Counted from the first letter of the stretch, positions 8,811 through 17,194 are shown. The stretch is DNA of 38,259 nt from an uncultured Armatimonadota bacterium (GCA_903910385.1 CAIVZM010000040.1:1-38259), one strand, 5' to 3'. Made by a program: numbers and translations. The notes: generated by a model from the letters alone, not told the origin.

Positions 8811-10139
8811 ATGCGCGACCCCCTTGAGGAAAAATGGCATCAGGCGGCAGAAACCGAGTATTTTTATTTAGACGAGAACGGCATGGTGAGCGGGCCGTCC
8901 GGTCAGCCCTACCTGAAAATACATCCGGCGCGGGGCAAGTCTGACTGGGGCTACACGTTCCCGGAAATCGCACTCTACGCGTATGACCGCAATTGCGGAC
9001 TCATTCTCTGCGAGACAGGCTGGGACTCTTCAGACAGCGATTTCCTCCTGCTGTATCTCGGCGATGTCGTCGCCTACCTGATGCATGGTAGCCTGACTCC
9101 TCCGGCTACCGCAGGCAAGGAATGGTTTTCACCCCGGAACGAAAAGGAGTTTATGCAGTGTAGCGACCGCGAACCGGATATGCGTATCCTTCCCCTTCAG
9201 TGTCGGGATACTATCGCCATGATTATGCGCCGGGAAGGCATCGCTCACCCGCGTGTCGCGCTTATCGTAGACATTACCGAAACGCAACGGCAGACCCTGA
9301 CCTTCAATATATGGCAGTCATTGAACGGGAACGAGTCAAAGACGCGTGAGGTTGCGGAACTTATCCGGTGGTGTCTGCCCTCGTATTATACGGTTCTTAT
9401 CACCGATGATAACTATTCCTCCTTCTCCCTTGCGCCGTCGGGGCCAAACTTCCCGACGGAAGCGGCGCCGATTCCTGTCCCACCCAAAAACGTAACGCCG
9501 TGGGCGCAACTCGTGCACTCCAACGCCCGGTTCCTTTTCGACCCCGAACAACTCACGCTCGATCCGTATGGCGCTCCGTATTTGCGGATGCCGCTCGCTC
9601 GCGAGGGTGAGGAGGGCATTACCTTCCGGCAGGTCGCCTTATTCCTTTATGACGCTGGAATCGGCGCCGTGCTGTCACATCCGGGCTGGGATTGGGACTC
9701 CGGAGACCCGGATTTCCGAATTCTGTATCTGGGCGATATAGTGGACTTTTTCCAGACAGGCGTTCTGCTGGAGAATGGCGCAACAGGAGCGGAATGGACG
9801 GCGGATCCGGACCTTACATCCTATGTCGGATCAGATATCGTCGAACCTGACTTTTTCCTTCTTCCGCGAGCCAGTCGTACAAATGCACGATGGGCGCTGG
9901 AGAGCGCCCATGTCGCCAAACCGATGACCACTCTTCTGATCACGCCGAAGGGCTTTCAAACGCTCGTCTTCAACGTTAACGAGAATAAGTCATTATCTCA
10001 GGCGGATTCCGCTCGCGTTGGGTGGCGCATTATGTGGGGACTGCCCCGCAGGTATACATTCCTGCCATTAGATTCCAGAATGGCAAGATTCCCGCTGAAC
10101 TCGTGCGGCGACGTGATTCATAGAGAGATTCCGGGATAA
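8811..10139 (+). CDS. Unrecognised BREX-island protein made of two tandem copies of one domain
   Basis: I do not recognise this 442-residue protein. It consists of two tandem, diverged copies of a unit of about 200 residues. The clearest paired landmarks are SGQPYLKI / YGAPYLRM, YTFPEIALYAYD / ITFRQVALFLYD, DSDFLLLYLGDVVAYL / DPDFRILYLGDIVDFF, QTLTFNIW / QTLVFNVN and CLPSYYTVL / GLPRRYTFL, kept in the same order in both halves. The product looks soluble, with no signal peptide or membrane segment. The start ATG 8811 was chosen because AGGAG lies about 10 bases upstream; the open frame continues upstream inside pglX without a start signal. It lies between pglX and a nuclease candidate, and its stop overlaps the nuclease start by one base (TAATG), so the two are likely partners. 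A role in BREX is inferred from position only. Confidence 0.75.
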   Translation: MRDPLEEKWHQAAETEYFYLDENGMVSGPSGQPYLKIHPARGKSDWGYTFPEIALYAYDRNCGLILCETGWDSSDSDFLLLYLGDVVAYLMHGSLTPPATAGKEWFSPRNEKEFMQCSDREPDMRILPLQCRDTIAMIMRREGIAHPRVALIVDITETQRQTLTFNIWQSLNGNESKTREVAELIRWCLPSYYTVLITDDNYSSFSLAPSGPNFPTEAAPIPVPPKNVTPWAQLVHSNARFLFDPEQLTLDPYGAPYLRMPLAREGEEGITFRQVALFLYDAGIGAVLSHPGWDWDSGDPDFRILYLGDIVDFFQTGVLLENGATGAEWTADPDLTSYVGSDIVEPDFFLLPRASRTNARWALESAHVAKPMTTLLITPKGFQTLVFNVNENKSLSQADSARVGWRIMWGLPRRYTFLPLDSRMARFPLNSCGDVIHREIPG

Positions 10140-11008
10140 TGATGAACTACTGTAAACCGGAACGTGTTTCGCTCAAAAGTCACCCTGAGTTTAGCGAGAA
10201 ATGGGTGCAGGATCGCATTGCGGAAGACCCGTCGCTCCTGGGTCTTGGGAATCTTATCCTGAGAGACAAAGAGCGGATTCACGCAAATGCAGGTCGGTTG
10301 GACTTACTCCTGCAAGACCCGGACTCCACCCGTCGCTACGAGGTCGAAATTCAACTCGGCAAAACCGACGAAACGCATATCATTCGCACTATCGAATACT
10401 GGGACATTGAGCGCAAACGGTATCCACAGTATGACCACACTGCAGTCATTATCGCCGAAGATATCACCAGTCGCTTCCTGAACGTCATCAGCCTGTTCAA
10501 TGGCGTCATTCCGCTGGTCGCAATCCAGATGCAGGCTCTAAAACTCGACACTCAGGTCATGCTGGTATTCACGAAAGTCCTGGACGAGCGGCGCCTCGGT
10601 CTCATAGATGAGGACGAAGAGATACAGGATCCAACCGACCGCGCCTACTGGGAAAAGGCAAGCAGTAAAGCGATGCTTGCTCTTACGGATACCCTGCTGG
10701 AGAAGGTTCAAAAACTGAATCCTGACTTTGCCCTGAAATACAACAAGTTCTACATTGGCCTGGTAAAGAACGGTTCGCCATCCAACTTCATCATTTTCCG
10801 GCCCAAAAAAGACCACGTCCGAATCGAGGTTCGCCTTGACCAGTCGGACGAAACGCAAAAGAGGCTGGACGATTCCGGCCTTGAATTGATGGGATACGAC
10901 TCCTGGGGACGGTATCGCATTCGCGCCAACAAGGCGCAGGTGGAACAGCACGCGGCGTTTCTCGACGAACTCTTCAACATGGCATACGACGCGCAATCCA
11001 AATCATGA
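10139..11008 (+). CDS. PD-(D/E)XK-type nuclease candidate in the BREX island
   Basis: The 289-residue product has an N-terminal half that fits a PD-(D/E)XK nuclease. ERIHANAGRLDLLLQD (about residues 43-58) supplies the acidic D of the LDLLL strand. RRYEVEIQLGKTDETHI (about 64-80) supplies the E-x-E-x-Q pattern in place of the canonical (D/E)XK, and RTIEYWDIER follows as the supporting helix. This arrangement resembles NucS/DUF91-like and other restriction-associated endonucleases, but the catalytic lysine is replaced by Gln in EIQ, so activity is uncertain. The C-terminal half is an alpha/beta region of unknown fold (about 200-280). ATG 10139 overlaps the preceding stop. The following 137 bp probably carry a new promoter, so this gene would end the first transcription unit. 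Confidence 0.65.
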   Translation: MMNYCKPERVSLKSHPEFSEKWVQDRIAEDPSLLGLGNLILRDKERIHANAGRLDLLLQDPDSTRRYEVEIQLGKTDETHIIRTIEYWDIERKRYPQYDHTAVIIAEDITSRFLNVISLFNGVIPLVAIQMQALKLDTQVMLVFTKVLDERRLGLIDEDEEIQDPTDRAYWEKASSKAMLALTDTLLEKVQKLNPDFALKYNKFYIGLVKNGSPSNFIIFRPKKDHVRIEVRLDQSDETQKRLDDSGLELMGYDSWGRYRIRANKAQVEQHAAFLDELFNMAYDAQSKS

Positions 11009-11030
11009 CGCGGCGCCACGTTTTACGACG

Positions 11031-11062
11031 GGTTTCCGTTGGTTTTCCGTTGGTTTTTCCCG
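11031..11062. repeat. Triple tandem repeat of a GGTTTTCCGTT unit
   Basis: Three back-to-back copies occur: GGTTTCCGTT (11031-11040), GGTTTTCCGTT (11041-11051) and a degenerate GGTTTTTCCCG (11052-11062). They lie just upstream of, and overlapping, a promoter-like sequence ahead of the 164-aa gene. The repeats could be a regulator-binding array or simple slippage; their position makes the first worth considering. Confidence 0.6.
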
Positions 11063-11080
11063 CTTATTTTGCGATACAAT
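11050..11080 (+). promoter_or_regulatory. Possible promoter for the 164-aa/226-aa/pglZ/brxL unit
   Basis: A TACAAT -10-like box (11075-11080) follows a weak -35-like TTGGTT (11050-11055) with a 19-bp spacer, about 65 bases before ATG 11146. This is the largest gap inside the BREX island, which supports an internal transcription start. The -35 box is poor and the spacer long, so this is tentative. Confidence 0.35.
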
Positions 11081-11145
11081 GCGCAGGGGGCCATTTCATT
11101 TACAGCCCTGTACCCACTATCGGCCAGCAAAAGAAGGGTTAAAGT

Positions 11146-11640
11146 ATGTCATCCGTTATTACGGCGCGAGCCGCACAGCGACCGAAAAAACGAACGATGC
11201 CGCGCCGCGCCGCTCGCCCTGACCTGAAACCGGGGCGCATCTGGAAATCCTGGGAGCAGTTCCGCCGGGGCGGGCAGGAAGAACTGGCGGCGTTAAAGCC
11301 GGGGGAAATCGGACAACTACTGGTCAAGGAAGGCAGTTATCGTATTGTTCGGGAGCAAGACTTTCAGGAACTGTACGGACTGGCAAACGATGTTGACCGG
11401 CTGCGGGGCGGCTTGCCCGTCGTTATCGCGGCGGTGCGGGCGGTACAGCAACATCGGGACGCGAGCACCGTCGAGACGCTGCTTGAGGCCGTCGCTCTCA
11501 TGGGTGATATCCCTATCCTCCCGACGCGACGCGCATTCGAGCCTCCCCAGCCGGAAGGATTGGAGTTAGACCCGGACGATGAGGTGGAAATGGACCCGGC
11601 GAAAGTGTATCGCCCCTACGTCACACGGAGCGAAGAATGA
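11146..11640 (+). CDS. Unrecognised 164-aa BREX-island protein
   Basis: A small soluble protein with a basic N-terminus (ITARAAQRPKKRTMPRRAAR, residues 5-24), a compact middle (about 30-115) and an acidic tail (LELDPDDEVEMDPAK). The basic head followed by an acidic tail would suit a nucleic-acid or protein-bridging adaptor, but no family is recognised. ATG 11146 is preceded by AGAAGGG at a good distance. It overlaps the 226-aa gene by an ATGA, and that gene overlaps pglZ, so the three are almost certainly co-translated. The product is therefore likely to act with PglZ; this is an inference from coupling alone. Confidence 0.75.
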   Translation: MSSVITARAAQRPKKRTMPRRAARPDLKPGRIWKSWEQFRRGGQEELAALKPGEIGQLLVKEGSYRIVREQDFQELYGLANDVDRLRGGLPVVIAAVRAVQQHRDASTVETLLEAVALMGDIPILPTRRAFEPPQPEGLELDPDDEVEMDPAKVYRPYVTRSEE

Positions 11641-12317
11641 GTCCAGCGGACGATGAACAGCCCTTAGCGGAATTGGAGGCGCGTCTGCGTGAATTATCAC
11701 ATAATATAGACGCGCTTCGGGTGGTTCAGGAATTCTCGCAGGGGCTGAAGAAAACGAAATTTCGTCAGGCGGTATTCAACAGGGAGGGCGCTCTTCTGGT
11801 GCGTCCTCCCATTACGTTCGCCGAAGGGCGCAAACGCGGCCTGATAGCGGAAGATGAGGACGAATTCGCATTACTTCAGGGCGATATTATCGTCACTGGG
11901 GCCGCGTACCATATGGGAGAGCGACTTGCGAGAATGCGATTTCTGGTGGCGAACTCCACCTGCGATTTAGTCCCCGGTCGGCGGGAATTCGCCGCGTTAC
12001 TGCCTATTCAACCCATTCTATTTGGGGTTACCGAGCAGGAACGGGCGGTGACGGCGCAACTCCTTTCCGACCTGCTGAAATTCACTTCAACGCGACGAAT
12101 GTATCTGCCCCCGTTGCCGGGCGATGCGCCGAACGAAATCGTTGCGAATGTTGTCGAATTAGACCGTATCGCGCAGGCTCGTTTGGATGGCGTTCTCCTC
12201 TCGGAGCGTGTGGCGTCGCTCAGTCTGGTGGGCTGGCGCATCTTCGCCTCCCATTTGCGCGGCATCCTGACCCGAACGGGCGAGGGCGAAGTGACCTTAC
12301 GAAAGGGATGGCGGTAA
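11637..12317 (+). CDS. Unrecognised 226-aa protein coupled to pglZ
   Basis: A soluble 226-residue protein. It has a short N-terminal heptad-like helix (LAELEARLRELSHNIDALRV, residues 9-28), a probable beta-rich core with the phrase FLVANSTCDLVPGRREFAAL (about 103-122), and a helical C-terminus containing SLVGWRIFASHLRGILTR. The CDLVPGRR phrase resembles the CDL motif seen in several uncharacterised proteins next to restriction-type systems, but that is a memory-level resemblance and no family is claimed. It starts inside the previous gene's stop (ATGA) and ends 10 bases inside pglZ. The tight overlap on both sides suggests fixed stoichiometry with PglZ. Confidence 0.75.
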   Translation: MSPADDEQPLAELEARLRELSHNIDALRVVQEFSQGLKKTKFRQAVFNREGALLVRPPITFAEGRKRGLIAEDEDEFALLQGDIIVTGAAYHMGERLARMRFLVANSTCDLVPGRREFAALLPIQPILFGVTEQERAVTAQLLSDLLKFTSTRRMYLPPLPGDAPNEIVANVVELDRIAQARLDGVLLSERVASLSLVGWRIFASHLRGILTRTGEGEVTLRKGWR

Positions 12318-14644
12318 TTTTGACGACACCCGTGACGGCGACGTTTTATCATCGTTTCTGCGACGCCCTGCGTAGCGCGTCCACCTATAATCAGGCGGAA
12401 CAGGAGCGCCCCGCCGCCGTGCTATGGACGGACAAGGAGCGCCAATGGGAAGCCTTGATTCCCCGATTGCAAAAGGAATTCCCGCTGCTTGTCCTCGGCG
12501 CGTATGCACCGGAGAAGCGCACTGGCCCCGCCCTGTACCTGCGCTGCCTGATTGACCGCACCCTACCCGACGCGGATTGGTCGCCAGATGAAATCCCGGT
12601 TTTATACCTCCCCGGCATTAGCAAGCAGGAACTTCGCGCCGTGGAGAGTTGCCCGACGCTGTTGCAGCCGCTGGCGGAACTGCAGTACCGGGGAGTCGTC
12701 TGGACGCAAATCAACGGGCGCGATTGGACAATCGCTGCCTTCCTGCAAAACGCCGAAAAGGGGTTAGGACTCGCTGTCTCCTCGGATGCCGCCACTCGTG
12801 AGGCGATGCAACGCGCTCTGGAAAAATTAGCCGATGAACCCGTCGCGACGCTGCAAAAAGACGCCCCGCTGACCGCCGCCCGCTTCAACGCCCTGTTGAA
12901 CCCAGAACCCGTGCGAAACCTTCTTCTCTATCTTGACCACCCCGAAGAGGCGAAAGCGGGCATGGACGCGGCGGCATGGAAAGCGTTCTGCGCGGACTGC
13001 AATCAAGAATTTAACTTCGACCCGGAAAATGATGGCCCCCTGACCGCCGCCCGACTCTTAGCCGAACGGCAAGGCAGCTGGAACGGCGTATGGAATCGCT
13101 TCGCGGAGGCCCCCTTCCGTTACGGCAACTTGCCCACGCAACTCAGCAAAGCCCACCCAACCAAGCCGGATTTGCTTTATGTTCGGGAGTCATGGCCGGA
13201 CGAGAATCAGCAGGGAGAGACAGAACTGCGCGCCGCCCTCCTGTCGCTCGAATCCAAAACGCTCTCGGAGGCCAAAGCCCTCCTCCAGCAACTGGAAAAG
13301 ATGCACGGCGAACGGCGTCAATGGGTATGGGCGCAATTGGGGAACGCTCCACTCGCGGGAATCCTCCCCGCGTTGCTTACCCTCGCCGAAGCGACCGCCG
13401 ACGCCGCGCATGGCGCAACCCCCACCGAACTCGCGGAAATGTACGCGAGTGAAGGATGGAAGGCGGACGCCGCCGTTTTATCGGCGCTGGCGGGCGTCGA
13501 ATCGGGCGAAGATGTCGCCGCCGTCAAGGCGGCGGTTCGCGCCTTGTACGCGCCGTGGCTGACGGCAAGCGCCGAAGTCTTTCAGAAGGCCGTCGCCGCG
13601 CATCCCCTTCCGGCAACAAAAACTATAACAGCATCGCCAAAAACAGGGCATTGCGTCCTGTTTGCCGATGGGTTGCGCTACGATGTCGCGCAAACGCTGG
13701 TCGCCGCGCTGACCGAAAAGGGAATGGCGGTGAAATCGGGATGGCGTTTCGGACCGCTCCCCGGCGTCACCCCGACCGCCAAACCCGCTGTCTCCCCCGC
13801 AGCCGCCGCGCTTGGCCCTGGGGCGGAGTTCTCTGCTCAGGTCCTCTCCGATGGCGCGAAAGTCGAAATCACTATCCTGCGCCGGGAACTGCAAAAAGCG
13901 GGTTACGCTATCCTTCCCGACGCGGACACGGGTTCTCCCTCTGGCTCGGCCTGGACGGAAAGCGGTAACCTGGACTCCTCCGGGCATGCACAAGGCTGGA
14001 AATTAGCCCGCCGGATTCCAGAGGAGATTCGCAGCCTAACCGAACGAGTCACAGCGCTTTTGAATGCGGGATGGCAGGAAATCCGTATTATCACCGACCA
14101 CGGTTGGCTGTTGCTGCCTGGCAATCTCCCCACCGTTACTCTGCCGCAGCATCTGACAGACGGCGAAAATACCCGAAAGGGACGATGCGCCCGCCTCAAA
14201 CCCAGCGCAATATATGAGGGACAAATAGTCCCGTGGCATTGGGACGCCTCCGTTCGGATGGCGGTCGCGCCCGGGATTTCCACCTTTGTTGCGGGCAAGG
14301 AGTATGAACATGGCGGCCTGAGTTTACAGGAGTGCGTTCTGCCGGTTCTAACCATCACAAAAGCGACTATTCTTCAGGCAAGCCCAACGATTACGGATAT
14401 AAAGTGGAAAGGTCTGCGTTGCCAGGTCACTATTACCGGGGATGCCAGCGGGCTTACGGCGGATTTAAGGACAAATGCCGTAGACAGTTCAGCCTCTGTG
14501 TCTGAAACCACACCTCAGGTGAAAAACGGTCAGGCTTCCATCCCCATAAAGGACAGCGTTCCGGAAGGACAGGCCGTTATCGTTGTGCTTCTGGATGCGA
14601 CTGGGAAGGTAATCGCGCAACAGGTCACGATTTTAGGGACGTAA
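12308..14644 (+). CDS. pglZ: BREX phosphatase-like protein PglZ (type B-like)
   Basis: A 778-residue PglZ, an alkaline-phosphatase-superfamily protein that is a core part of all BREX types. Metal-site landmarks are visible: CVLFADGLRYDVAQ near residue 450, IITDHGWLLLPG near 594 with the expected Asp-His pair, a GRCARLKP segment, and EYEHGGLSLQECVLPVL near 665-681. The last is the signature PglZ closing motif. The C-terminal ~90 residues form an extra beta-rich domain. Length and C-terminal style fit PglZ type B, which is found in type 1-like loci. The start ATG 12308 overlaps the previous gene by 10 bases; TTG 12320 is an alternative start with better spacing from AAAGGG. Confidence 0.92.
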   Translation: MAVILTTPVTATFYHRFCDALRSASTYNQAEQERPAAVLWTDKERQWEALIPRLQKEFPLLVLGAYAPEKRTGPALYLRCLIDRTLPDADWSPDEIPVLYLPGISKQELRAVESCPTLLQPLAELQYRGVVWTQINGRDWTIAAFLQNAEKGLGLAVSSDAATREAMQRALEKLADEPVATLQKDAPLTAARFNALLNPEPVRNLLLYLDHPEEAKAGMDAAAWKAFCADCNQEFNFDPENDGPLTAARLLAERQGSWNGVWNRFAEAPFRYGNLPTQLSKAHPTKPDLLYVRESWPDENQQGETELRAALLSLESKTLSEAKALLQQLEKMHGERRQWVWAQLGNAPLAGILPALLTLAEATADAAHGATPTELAEMYASEGWKADAAVLSALAGVESGEDVAAVKAAVRALYAPWLTASAEVFQKAVAAHPLPATKTITASPKTGHCVLFADGLRYDVAQTLVAALTEKGMAVKSGWRFGPLPGVTPTAKPAVSPAAAALGPGAEFSAQVLSDGAKVEITILRRELQKAGYAILPDADTGSPSGSAWTESGNLDSSGHAQGWKLARRIPEEIRSLTERVTALLNAGWQEIRIITDHGWLLLPGNLPTVTLPQHLTDGENTRKGRCARLKPSAIYEGQIVPWHWDASVRMAVAPGISTFVAGKEYEHGGLSLQECVLPVLTITKATILQASPTITDIKWKGLRCQVTITGDASGLTADLRTNAVDSSASVSETTPQVKNGQASIPIKDSVPEGQAVIVVLLDATGKVIAQQVTILGT

Positions 14645-14653
14645 AGGGGCAAT

Positions 14654-16699
14654 ATGGAACTGGATGCGCTGGACAAACTTGCTGCAGATGCCTTTGACGG
14701 GTATATCGTCCGTAAAGACCTGGTGCGCCGCTTCAAGGGGCAGTATCCGGTCCCCACCTATGTCGCTGAGTTTCTCTTAGGCCGCTACTGCGCCAGCACC
14801 GACGACGACGAAATCGCCGAAGGTCTGCAAATCGTTGAGCGCCAGATGCGCGAACGTACTGTACGGGCGGGCGAGGAAGAACTCTTCAAACATCAGGCGA
14901 GGGAGCGCGGCGCCGTAAAGATTATCGACCTGATTACCGCCCGCCTTGACGCGGTCAGTGATTCCTATCTGGTGACGCTTCCCAGTCTCCGCCTGACGGA
15001 AGTCCGCATTGATGCAGAGACGATCATTGCCAATGAACGAATGCTCACCGGCGGGTTTTATGCTGAAATCGAACTCGAATATGACCCGATTATCGCGCAG
15101 CAGAAAAATGGACGCCCTTTCGGCGTTCGCTCTCTACGCCCGATCCAGCTTTCGAAACGTAATGTTCTTGAAGTCATGACAGCAGGTCGCGCCCATTTCT
15201 CGACGGAACAGTGGAAGCGATTTTTATTACGAAGCGTTGGATTCGATCCTGACAATCTCACGGAGCGAGCCAAAGATATCCTCTTATTGCGCATGGCCCC
15301 TTTTGTGGAACGCAACTACAACTCAGTCGAATTAGGGCCGCGTGGCACCGGTAAAAGTCACCTTTTCCAGCAGGTCAGTCCCTACTCCCATCTTGTAAGC
15401 GGCGGTAAGGCTTCTGTCGCTCGGATGTTTGTCAACAATGCAAACGGACAACGGGGATTGGTCTGCCAGTACGATGTCGTCTGCTTTGATGAAGTATCCG
15501 GAGTCTCCTTCGACCAGAAGGATGGCGTAAACATCATGAAGGGCTATATGGAATCCGGTGAGTTTAGTCGAGGGCGGGAAAGTATCCGTGCCGATGGAGG
15601 CATCGTCATGGTAGGCAACTTCGATGTTGATGTCGAACACCAGCAACGGGTAAGCCATCTCTTCGGCCCCATGCCCCCGGAAATGCGCGATGATACCGCA
15701 CTCATGGACAGAATCCATGCTTACCTGCCGGGTTGGGACGTTCCCAAGATGAGTCCATCCCTATTTACCGATCACTTTGGATTGGTCAGCGATTTCCTTT
15801 CGGAGTGCTGGTCACGCCTACGCTCCGATTCACGAATCGCGATGCTCCGGGGAAGAGTAGAGTTCGGGGGCGCGCTTAGCGGACGAGACCTGACGGCAGT
15901 CAACCATACGATTAACGCGCTGTTAAAATTGCTGTATCCCTCGCCAGAGATGGAAATTTCTGATACGGACTTGGAATGGGCGGTTCGTCTTTCTCTGGAG
16001 TGTCGACGGCGCGTCAAGGAACAACAAAAGAGGATTGGCAGCGCAGAATTTCGCAATACTCACTTTTCCTATCGTCTGGGTTCAGACGCCATGGAAATAT
16101 TCGTTTCCACCCCGGAACTTGCTAGTTCTGAAGGCATCGGTTCTGACCCCCTCCCCTCCGGTCATGTCTGGGGCATAGGTCCAGGCGGGCAGGATGAAGG
16201 AGCGGGACTGTACAGAATTGAGGTTAATGCGGGGCAGGGTTCTGGCGTTCGTATTACCAATGTTGGCGCTCCCGGTCTGCTCCGCGAAAGCGTCCAGACG
16301 GCATACCAGAATCTCCTGGCCCGAAATCGTGAACTCATAGGCGACCGTGAAGCCAAGCAGATGGAGTTGAATGTGCAGATACGCGCCATGGACAGCGCGA
16401 AGAGCGGCGGCATGCTGGGAGCGCCGATATTGATAGCTTTTTGCAGCGCAATTCTAGAAAAAAGCGTGCGCGGCGGATGGGTCATTGTTGGCGGTCTGAG
16501 TGTCGGCGGTTCATTTGAACCCTTATACAACGCTGTGAGCATCGCTGAAATGGCGGTAGAGAAAGGGGCTCAAACCATCCTTCTCCCGGTAGCCTCCCGG
16601 CGCCAGCTTAATGACCTGTCCGATGAAATGGCAGCAAAACTGACCATTGTCTATTACACAGACGCCAGGGATGCTCTCATGAAGTGTCTTGTCGATTAA
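14654..16699 (+). CDS. brxL: BREX AAA+/Lon-like protein BrxL
   Basis: A 681-residue BrxL, the AAA+ effector typical of BREX types 1 and 4. Its N-terminal region is followed by the AAA+ core with Walker A GPRGTGKS at residues 228-235 and a Walker B-like VVCFDEVSG near 277-285. The C-terminal Lon-protease-like domain begins near residue 490. In that domain a Ser occurs in AKSGGMLGAP at the position of the Lon catalytic serine, but the usual GGxKEK lysine segment reads GGSFEP, so a Ser-Lys dyad is not apparent. This fits reports that BrxL acts as a DNA-binding ring rather than a standard protease. A ribosome-binding site AAGGGG precedes ATG 14654, 9 bases after pglZ. This is the last gene of the operon. 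Confidence 0.93.
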   Translation: MELDALDKLAADAFDGYIVRKDLVRRFKGQYPVPTYVAEFLLGRYCASTDDDEIAEGLQIVERQMRERTVRAGEEELFKHQARERGAVKIIDLITARLDAVSDSYLVTLPSLRLTEVRIDAETIIANERMLTGGFYAEIELEYDPIIAQQKNGRPFGVRSLRPIQLSKRNVLEVMTAGRAHFSTEQWKRFLLRSVGFDPDNLTERAKDILLLRMAPFVERNYNSVELGPRGTGKSHLFQQVSPYSHLVSGGKASVARMFVNNANGQRGLVCQYDVVCFDEVSGVSFDQKDGVNIMKGYMESGEFSRGRESIRADGGIVMVGNFDVDVEHQQRVSHLFGPMPPEMRDDTALMDRIHAYLPGWDVPKMSPSLFTDHFGLVSDFLSECWSRLRSDSRIAMLRGRVEFGGALSGRDLTAVNHTINALLKLLYPSPEMEISDTDLEWAVRLSLECRRRVKEQQKRIGSAEFRNTHFSYRLGSDAMEIFVSTPELASSEGIGSDPLPSGHVWGIGPGGQDEGAGLYRIEVNAGQGSGVRITNVGAPGLLRESVQTAYQNLLARNRELIGDREAKQMELNVQIRAMDSAKSGGMLGAPILIAFCSAILEKSVRGGWVIVGGLSVGGSFEPLYNAVSIAEMAVEKGAQTILLPVASRRQLNDLSDEMAAKLTIVYYTDARDALMKCLVD

Positions 16700-16702
16700 A
16701 GA

Positions 16703-17087
16703 ACCGCCTTCACCGAGGAGTTGCCTGAATCCGTTCAGGAGGCGATGCGTCGGCGTCAGAAGCAGGGAACGGGCGACGGTCAAGAAATTCCTCCCGGATC
16801 GGATAACTGAGCGATCCCCGGATGAGGGAGTGTAACGAGTCGTTGTTAAGTCGGTCGATTCCACACGGTGGAGATGGAAATCGGCCGATGGATACCGTTA
16901 AGTCTGCAATGGAAACGCTATAGAGCGAAACGCCTATCCCCAGTTGCTGTACCATTATCTGGTGTTAGATACGCAAAACCGCCCTGAAATGATTAGTTTC
17001 AGAGTCGCCAATGATGAAATAATGGCGTTTCCGGAAAATTCGCTCCAGCATAATTCATTCACGTACTACCATCGTTACCGGGCATAG
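16703..17087 (+). pseudogene. Decayed gene of unknown family, broken into three frames
   Basis: Three overlapping protein-like fragments follow one another on the + strand in different frames. 16703-16810 reads TAFTEELPESVQEAMRRR and so on, ending in TGA. 16807-16923 contains IPHGGDGNRPMDTVKSAMET and ends in TAG. About 16923-17087 reads ERNAYPQLLYHYLVLDTQN onward, then ends YYHRYRA and TAG. Joined, they would make a protein of about 125 residues. The composition of the third part is clearly protein-like. The family is not recognised. No intact frame spans the region, so at least two frameshifts are required. It starts 3 bases after brxL. Confidence 0.6.
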
Positions 17088-17147
17088 ACAGAGGGTAAAT
17101 TCCGTCTCTATAAACATGGCGCCCGATTCCCCTTAGCCTTCAATAGT

Positions 17148-17190
17148 GGAGGGCGCGTGCGTCAATATAGTCGCACGCGCCCTCCGTTTT
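17148..17190 (+). terminator. Strong hairpin terminator between convergent genes
   Basis: A perfect 14-bp stem (17148-17161 and 17172-17185, GGAGGGCGCGTGCG paired with its complement) has a 10-base loop and is followed by GTTTTAAT. It ends transcription coming from the BREX side. On the minus strand there is no U-run after the stem, but the gene there ends only 10 bases away, so the hairpin may still protect both 3' ends. Confidence 0.8.
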
Positions 17191-17194
17191 AATG

